Source of the DNA: Clostridiaceae bacterium
GTDB taxonomy: Bacteria; Bacillota; Clostridia; Saccharofermentanales; Fastidiosipilaceae
Direction of reading: 5' to 3'
NCBI GenBank assembly: GCA_012514965.1
Contig: JAAYZH010000088.1
Coordinates: forward strand, 1 to 16,623
DNA: 16,623 nt
This document shows positions 14,224 to 16,623 of this stretch, piece after piece. The notes beneath the pieces are model-generated. The model saw nothing but the letters and a program-made list of their open reading frames with translations, was not told where the DNA came from and did not search any database. Position numbers and translations under genes: made by a program. Numbering within the stretch: the stretch's first letter is position 1; each line of letters starts with the position of its first letter.

Positions 14224-14910
14224 ATGGCAAAAAAAGGTAAAAGATACCAGGACGCGATCAAGCTCCTGGACAAAGCCAGCTACGAACCGGCCGAAGCGGT
14301 TTCAGCAGTGAAGAAGACTGCTACCGCCAAGTTCGATGAGACCGTAGAACTGCACGTCCGCCTGGGCGTCGACTCTCGTCATGCTGACCAGCAGGTCCGC
14401 GGCACAGTCGTTCTGCCTCACGGTACTGGTAAATCCGTCCGCATCCTGGTCTTTGCCCAGGGTCAGCAGGCAGATCAGGCCAAAGCAGCAGGCGCAGATT
14501 TCGTCGGCGCAGCCGAACTCGCCGACAAGATTCAGAGCCAGAACTGGTTCGATTTCGACGTCGTCGTTGCTACACCTGATATGATGGGCGTCGTCGGTCG
14601 TCTCGGCCGTGTGCTTGGTCCTAAGGGCTTAATGCCTAATCCCAAGGCCGGCACGGTTACCATGAACGTTACCCAGGCTATTGAAGATCTCAAGGCCGGT
14701 AAGGTTGAGTACCGTCTGGACAAGTCGAACATCATTCACTGCCCGATCGGCAAGGCATCCTTCGGCGAAGAGCAGCTCCTCGAGAACTATCAAGCCCTCA
14801 TGGAAGCAATTGTTCGCGCCAAACCCGCCGCAGCCAAAGGCCAGTATGTTCGCAGCGCTACGCTGACCAGCACCATGGGCCCTGCGGTTCGCCTGGCCAC
14901 AGTGAAATAA
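14224..14910 (+). CDS. rplA: Large-subunit ribosomal protein L1 (uL1)
   Basis: 228-residue L1-stalk protein that binds 23S rRNA helices 76-78, helps tRNA leave the E site, and in several bacteria represses translation of its own operon. [17 protein letters not shown], the [13 protein letters not shown] segment and [33 protein letters not shown] are signatures. The ATG at 14224 has AAGGAGGG upstream; earlier in-frame starts lie within rplK and are rejected. Together with rplK it forms the classic L11 operon. Confidence 0.97.
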   Translation: MAKKGKRYQDAIKLLDKASYEPAEAVSAVKKTATAKFDETVELHVRLGVDSRHADQQVRGTVVLPHGTGKSVRILVFAQGQQADQAKAAGADFVGAAELADKIQSQNWFDFDVVVATPDMMGVVGRLGRVLGPKGLMPNPKAGTVTMNVTQAIEDLKAGKVEYRLDKSNIIHCPIGKASFGEEQLLENYQALMEAIVRAKPAAAKGQYVRSATLTSTMGPAVRLATVK

Positions 14911-14923
14911 GATATCTGCACCC

Positions 14924-14946
14924 GGGCCTTGCTTGAGGCAAGGCTC
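14924..14946 (+). terminator. Stem-loop after rplA, possible weak terminator
   Basis: GGGCCTTGC (14924-14932) pairs with GCAAGGCTC (14938-14946) in a 9-bp stem with one G-U and a 5-nt loop. It lies 14 nt after the rplA stop. No T run follows directly, so it may be a weak terminator or an mRNA 3'-end stabiliser. Confidence 0.45.
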
Positions 14947-14983
14947 CGATTGCAATTTCACAAGCCGAATTTGCGGCATTTGC

Positions 14984-15012
14984 TTGACAAGTTTTGGCAA
15001 GCAAGATAATAT
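14984..15012 (+). promoter_or_regulatory. Promoter of rplJ-rplL
   Basis: TTGACA (14984-14989), 17-nt spacer, TAATAT (15007-15012). GATAAT at 15005-15010 is an alternative -10 with a 15-nt spacer. Transcription should begin near 15019, immediately before the L10 leader. Confidence 0.82.
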
Positions 15013-15018
15013 TCTACA

Positions 15019-15155
15019 AGTGCCTAAGACAGCAGGAGCGCAAGTGTAACTTCCCCAGAGGAATCCTGCCGAGGAACGAGACCCTGAGAAGCCCTTCATG
15101 GGTGTTTAGTGTTTATCGTATCTCTCATGTCCGAAGGCATGAGAGATATTTTTTT
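15019..15155 (+). promoter_or_regulatory. L10 leader with attenuator terminator
   Basis: This is the r-protein leader that binds the L10-(L7/L12) complex to shut down its own operon. The hallmark pairing is GCAGGA (15032-15037) with TCCTGC (15064-15069), followed by CGAGGA; this matches the known L10-leader core. The leader ends in an intrinsic terminator: an 11-bp perfect stem (15119-15129 with 15138-15148), an 8-nt loop and seven T residues (15149-15155), only 17 nt before rplJ. TGAGA (15085-15089) could pair with TCTCA (15123-15127) as part of an antiterminator; that detail is inference. Confidence 0.88.
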
Positions 15156-15172
15156 ACGAAGGAGGGTAAGAC

Positions 15173-15799
15173 ATGTCCAGTGAGAAGATTTTGAACGAGA
15201 AGAAGGCAGTTGTTTCTGCTTTGGCCCAAGAGTTCAAGTCTGCCCAGACCATGGTTTTGGCCGAATATTTAGGCCTGACCGTTGCTCAGGATACCGAATT
15301 GCGCAACACCTTGCGTGCTGCCGGTGTGAAATACAAAGTTGTAAAGAACACCATGGGCGTCCTCGCAGCTAAAGAAGCCGGTCTGGACGGCTTGGAAGAA
15401 GTCTTCAAGAGCTCTACTGCCGTAGCCTACAGTGACACAGACGTCATCGCACCGGCAAAAGTTCTGAAGAAGTTCGCTGACACACATCCGATTTACAAGA
15501 TCAAGGGCGGCGCCAGCGTCGGTAAAGTCGTTTCTCTTGACGAGATTCTGGCTTTGGCCGACATACCGGAACTGCCGGTTCTGTACGGCAAACTGGTTGG
15601 CAGCTTGGTTTCCCCCATCGCGGGTCTCGCGATGATGGTCCAGGCCATCGCCGACAAATGTGTCGAAGAAGGCGCAGCTACAGCAGCTGAAGTTGTCGTA
15701 GGCAACAGCAGCGCAGCAGTTGAGAAGAAGAAGTGGCTCCGGCAGAAGTGGCCGCAGTTGTTGAAGAAGAAGCTCCGGCAGAAGCCGCTGAGTAATTAA
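15173..15799 (+). CDS. rplJ: Large-subunit ribosomal protein L10 (uL10), 3' end apparently frameshifted
   Basis: Base of the ribosomal stalk: its N-terminal domain binds 23S rRNA beside L11 and its C-terminal helix binds L7/L12 dimers. The N-terminal domain (about 1-135) is normal, with [35 protein letters not shown] and [13 protein letters not shown]. As read, the protein is 208 residues and ends in a basic tail of about 22 residues starting KKKWLRQKW, strange for L10. Reading one base back from 15724 gives [23 protein letters not shown] and a stop at 15793-15795, the acidic Ala/Glu tail expected. A single-base loss in the GAA-repeat near 15722-15733 explains this. Start ATG 15173 has GGAGGG upstream. 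Function probably survives because the change lies at the extreme C-terminus. Confidence 0.9.
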   Translation: MSSEKILNEKKAVVSALAQEFKSAQTMVLAEYLGLTVAQDTELRNTLRAAGVKYKVVKNTMGVLAAKEAGLDGLEEVFKSSTAVAYSDTDVIAPAKVLKKFADTHPIYKIKGGASVGKVVSLDEILALADIPELPVLYGKLVGSLVSPIAGLAMMVQAIADKCVEEGAATAAEVVVGNSSAAVEKKKWLRQKWPQLLKKKLRQKPLSN

Positions 15800-15818
15800 A
15801 GGATTAGGAGGAATATCC

Positions 15819-16193
15819 ATGGCTAGTGAGAAAGTAACAAAGTTTATCGAAGAGATCAAAGCCCTCAGCGTTCTTGAGCTGAACGATCTCGTGCACGCTT
15901 TAGAAGAAGAGTTTGGTGTTTCCGCTTCCGCTGTTGCGGTTGCCGGCCCCGCCTCTGCCGCCGCTGCAGAAGTCGAAGAGCAGACAGAGTTCACTCTGAC
16001 CCTGACCAGCTTCGGCGCATCCAAGATCAACGTCATCAAGGTTGTCCGTGAGCTTACCGGTCTCGGCCTGAAGGACGCGAAGGATCTGGTCGACAACGTA
16101 CCGAAGCCCCTCAAGGAAAACGTCAGCAAAGAGGAGCGCGAAGCAGCTGCTGCTAAACTCAAAGAAGCCGGTGCCGAAGTCGAGATCAAGTAA
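15819..16193 (+). CDS. rplL: Large-subunit ribosomal protein L7/L12 (bL12)
   Basis: Stalk protein present as several dimers on L10, recruiting translational GTPases. 124 residues. The N-terminal dimerisation and L10-binding part (about 1-33) has [29 protein letters not shown]. An Ala-rich hinge follows (about 34-56), then the C-terminal factor-binding domain with the [23 protein letters not shown] signature, ending GAEVEIK. The ATG at 15819 follows TTAGGAGGA. It is translated after rplJ in the same transcript and followed by a strong terminator, not by rpoB. Confidence 0.97.
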   Translation: MASEKVTKFIEEIKALSVLELNDLVHALEEEFGVSASAVAVAGPASAAAAEVEEQTEFTLTLTSFGASKINVIKVVRELTGLGLKDAKDLVDNVPKPLKENVSKEEREAAAAKLKEAGAEVEIK

Positions 16194-16224
16194 GATCCCG
16201 ACTACAGGAATACGATATGATTAC

Positions 16225-16261
16225 AAGGTCCGCCGCGAATTGTTCGTGACGGGCCTTTTTT
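16225..16261 (+). terminator. Intrinsic terminator after rplL
   Basis: A 15-bp stem (16225-16239 with 16243-16257; two G-U pairs and one C-A mismatch) with a TTG loop runs into a T tract. It ends the rplJL transcript 68 nt after the rplL stop. Confidence 0.88.
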
Positions 16262-16398
16262 GCGGGCCAAAATTAATCGCACGAGACGCAGCAGTAACCT
16301 CTCGATCCCGGTCCTGGGTGGGGATAGTGACTTACACTCAACGTAGTCGCTGGCTAGATTGCAGGTAGGGCTTTTCGCGTTTTTTTCTCGTTATCCTA

Positions 16399-16427
16399 TT
16401 GACAGAAAATTGATTGATTGCTATTAT
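16399..16427 (+). promoter_or_regulatory. Promoter of the tRNA cluster
   Basis: TTGACA (16399-16404), 17-nt spacer, TATTAT (16422-16427). The predicted start near 16434 is 50 nt upstream of tRNA-Met. The region 16262-16398 before it holds nothing I can identify. Confidence 0.85.
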
Positions 16428-16440
16428 CATTGAGCATGTT

Positions 16441-16457
16441 CCGGCTAAGCCGGTTTT
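16441..16457 (+). other. Small hairpin in the tRNA 5' leader
   Basis: CCGGC/GCCGG with a TAA loop, followed by TTTT, lies just past the predicted start of the tRNA transcript. It may be a leader stem or a very weak pause site; it is too short to call a terminator. Confidence 0.35.
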
Positions 16458-16483
16458 CCAGCAGAGATGCGGAAGAGTGCTAT

Positions 16484-16560
16484 GGCGGTATAGCTCAGTT
16501 GGCTAGAGCATTCGGTTCATACCCGAAGTGTCGTTGGTTCGAATCCGACTACCGCTACCA
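16484..16560 (+). tRNA. tRNA-Met (CAT), elongator type
   Basis: A 77-nt cloverleaf with encoded CCA. The acceptor is GGCGGTA with TACCGCT (G1-U72 as in other Firmicute elongator tRNA-Met), the D-arm contains AGCTCAGTTGG, the anticodon stem is TTCGG/CCGAA with loop TTCATAC (anticodon CAT), and the T-arm contains GGTTCGAATCC. The first-pair G-U argues for elongator over initiator, which has a mismatched 1-72 pair. Confidence 0.95.
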
Positions 16561-16568
16561 ATTTTTAT

Positions 16569-16623
16569 GGCCCGTTGGTCAAGCGGTTAAGACATCGCCC
16601 TTTCACGGCGAAGTCAGGGGTTC
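16569..16623 (+). tRNA. tRNA-Glu (TTC), 3' end cut by the window
   Basis: It begins GGCCCGTTGGTCAAGCGGTT, the usual tRNA-Glu 5' half. The anticodon stem is TCGCC/GGCGA with loop CTTTCAC (anticodon TTC). The sequence stops in the T-loop (GGGGTTC) at the window end. It follows tRNA-Met by 8 nt and shares its transcript. Confidence 0.93.

Noticed and set aside
14994..15194. 66-codon + frame upstream of rplJ
   Set aside because: It covers the promoter, L10 leader and attenuator; the RNA structure explains the sequence.
15722..15735. Programmed -1 ribosomal frameshift in rplJ
   Set aside because: No slippery heptamer and no clear stimulatory pseudoknot before the nearby stop; a one-base deletion or error is simpler.
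15269..16189. 306-codon - strand frame opposite rplJ/rplL
   Set aside because: Composition mirrors the repeated Ala/Glu codons of L10 and L7/L12; no independent support.

Overview
The window is a bacterial chromosome segment with every recognised gene on the + strand. Gene content and order point to a Firmicute, most likely a Clostridia-class anaerobe. The evidence is a WalR/WalK/WalJ/RlmH cell-wall locus, a short-form HisG paired with HisZ, a C4-zinc L33, sigma-A promoters (TTGACA, 17 nt, TATAAT-like), strong AGGAGG-type ribosome binding sites, TTG starts and an L10-leader attenuator. The genus cannot be fixed from sequence alone.

Region 1 (1-4674) is a WalRK-type locus: the C-terminal DNA-binding half of WalR (cut by the window edge), a WalK-like histidine kinase with one membrane segment and a long C-terminal tail, murA (first committed step of peptidoglycan synthesis), walJ (metallo-beta-lactamase fold) and rlmH (23S rRNA pseudouridine methyltransferase), closed by an intrinsic terminator. 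murA sits between the two-component genes and walJ.

Region 2 (4675-11746) begins with an 80-nt inverted-repeat element and a good promoter. A tightly packed histidine operon follows: hisZ-hisG-hisD-hisC-hisB-purC-hisA-hisE, mostly with 4-nt ATGA overlaps. purC (SAICAR synthetase) occupies the place where hisH usually lies. hisH, hisF and hisI are absent from the cluster, so the pathway encoded here is incomplete. Histidine and purine synthesis meet at AICAR, which gives a plausible reason for the purC placement.

Region 3 (11747-12313) is a 567-nt gap. It holds GC-rich hairpins, a degenerate 70-nt-period tandem repeat and, near its end, a perfect consensus extended -10 promoter.

Region 4 (12314-16261) is the secretion/transcription/ribosome block: rpmG, secE, nusG, rplK, rplA, then a separate promoter, an L10 leader with attenuator terminator, rplJ and rplL, and a strong terminator. 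secE has a Thr/Ser-rich tail, nusG has an acidic N-terminal extension, and rplJ appears to carry a one-base frameshift near its 3' end. rpoBC does not follow rplL.

Region 5 (16262-16623) has a consensus promoter driving tRNA-Met(CAT) and a tRNA-Glu(TTC) cut by the window end.

Most of the window is housekeeping. I see no defence system, CRISPR array, prophage or intact insertion sequence. The best leads are the rplJ frameshift, the incomplete his operon with embedded purC, two unexplained intergenic repeat structures, and a candidate L1 autoregulatory stem before rplK.
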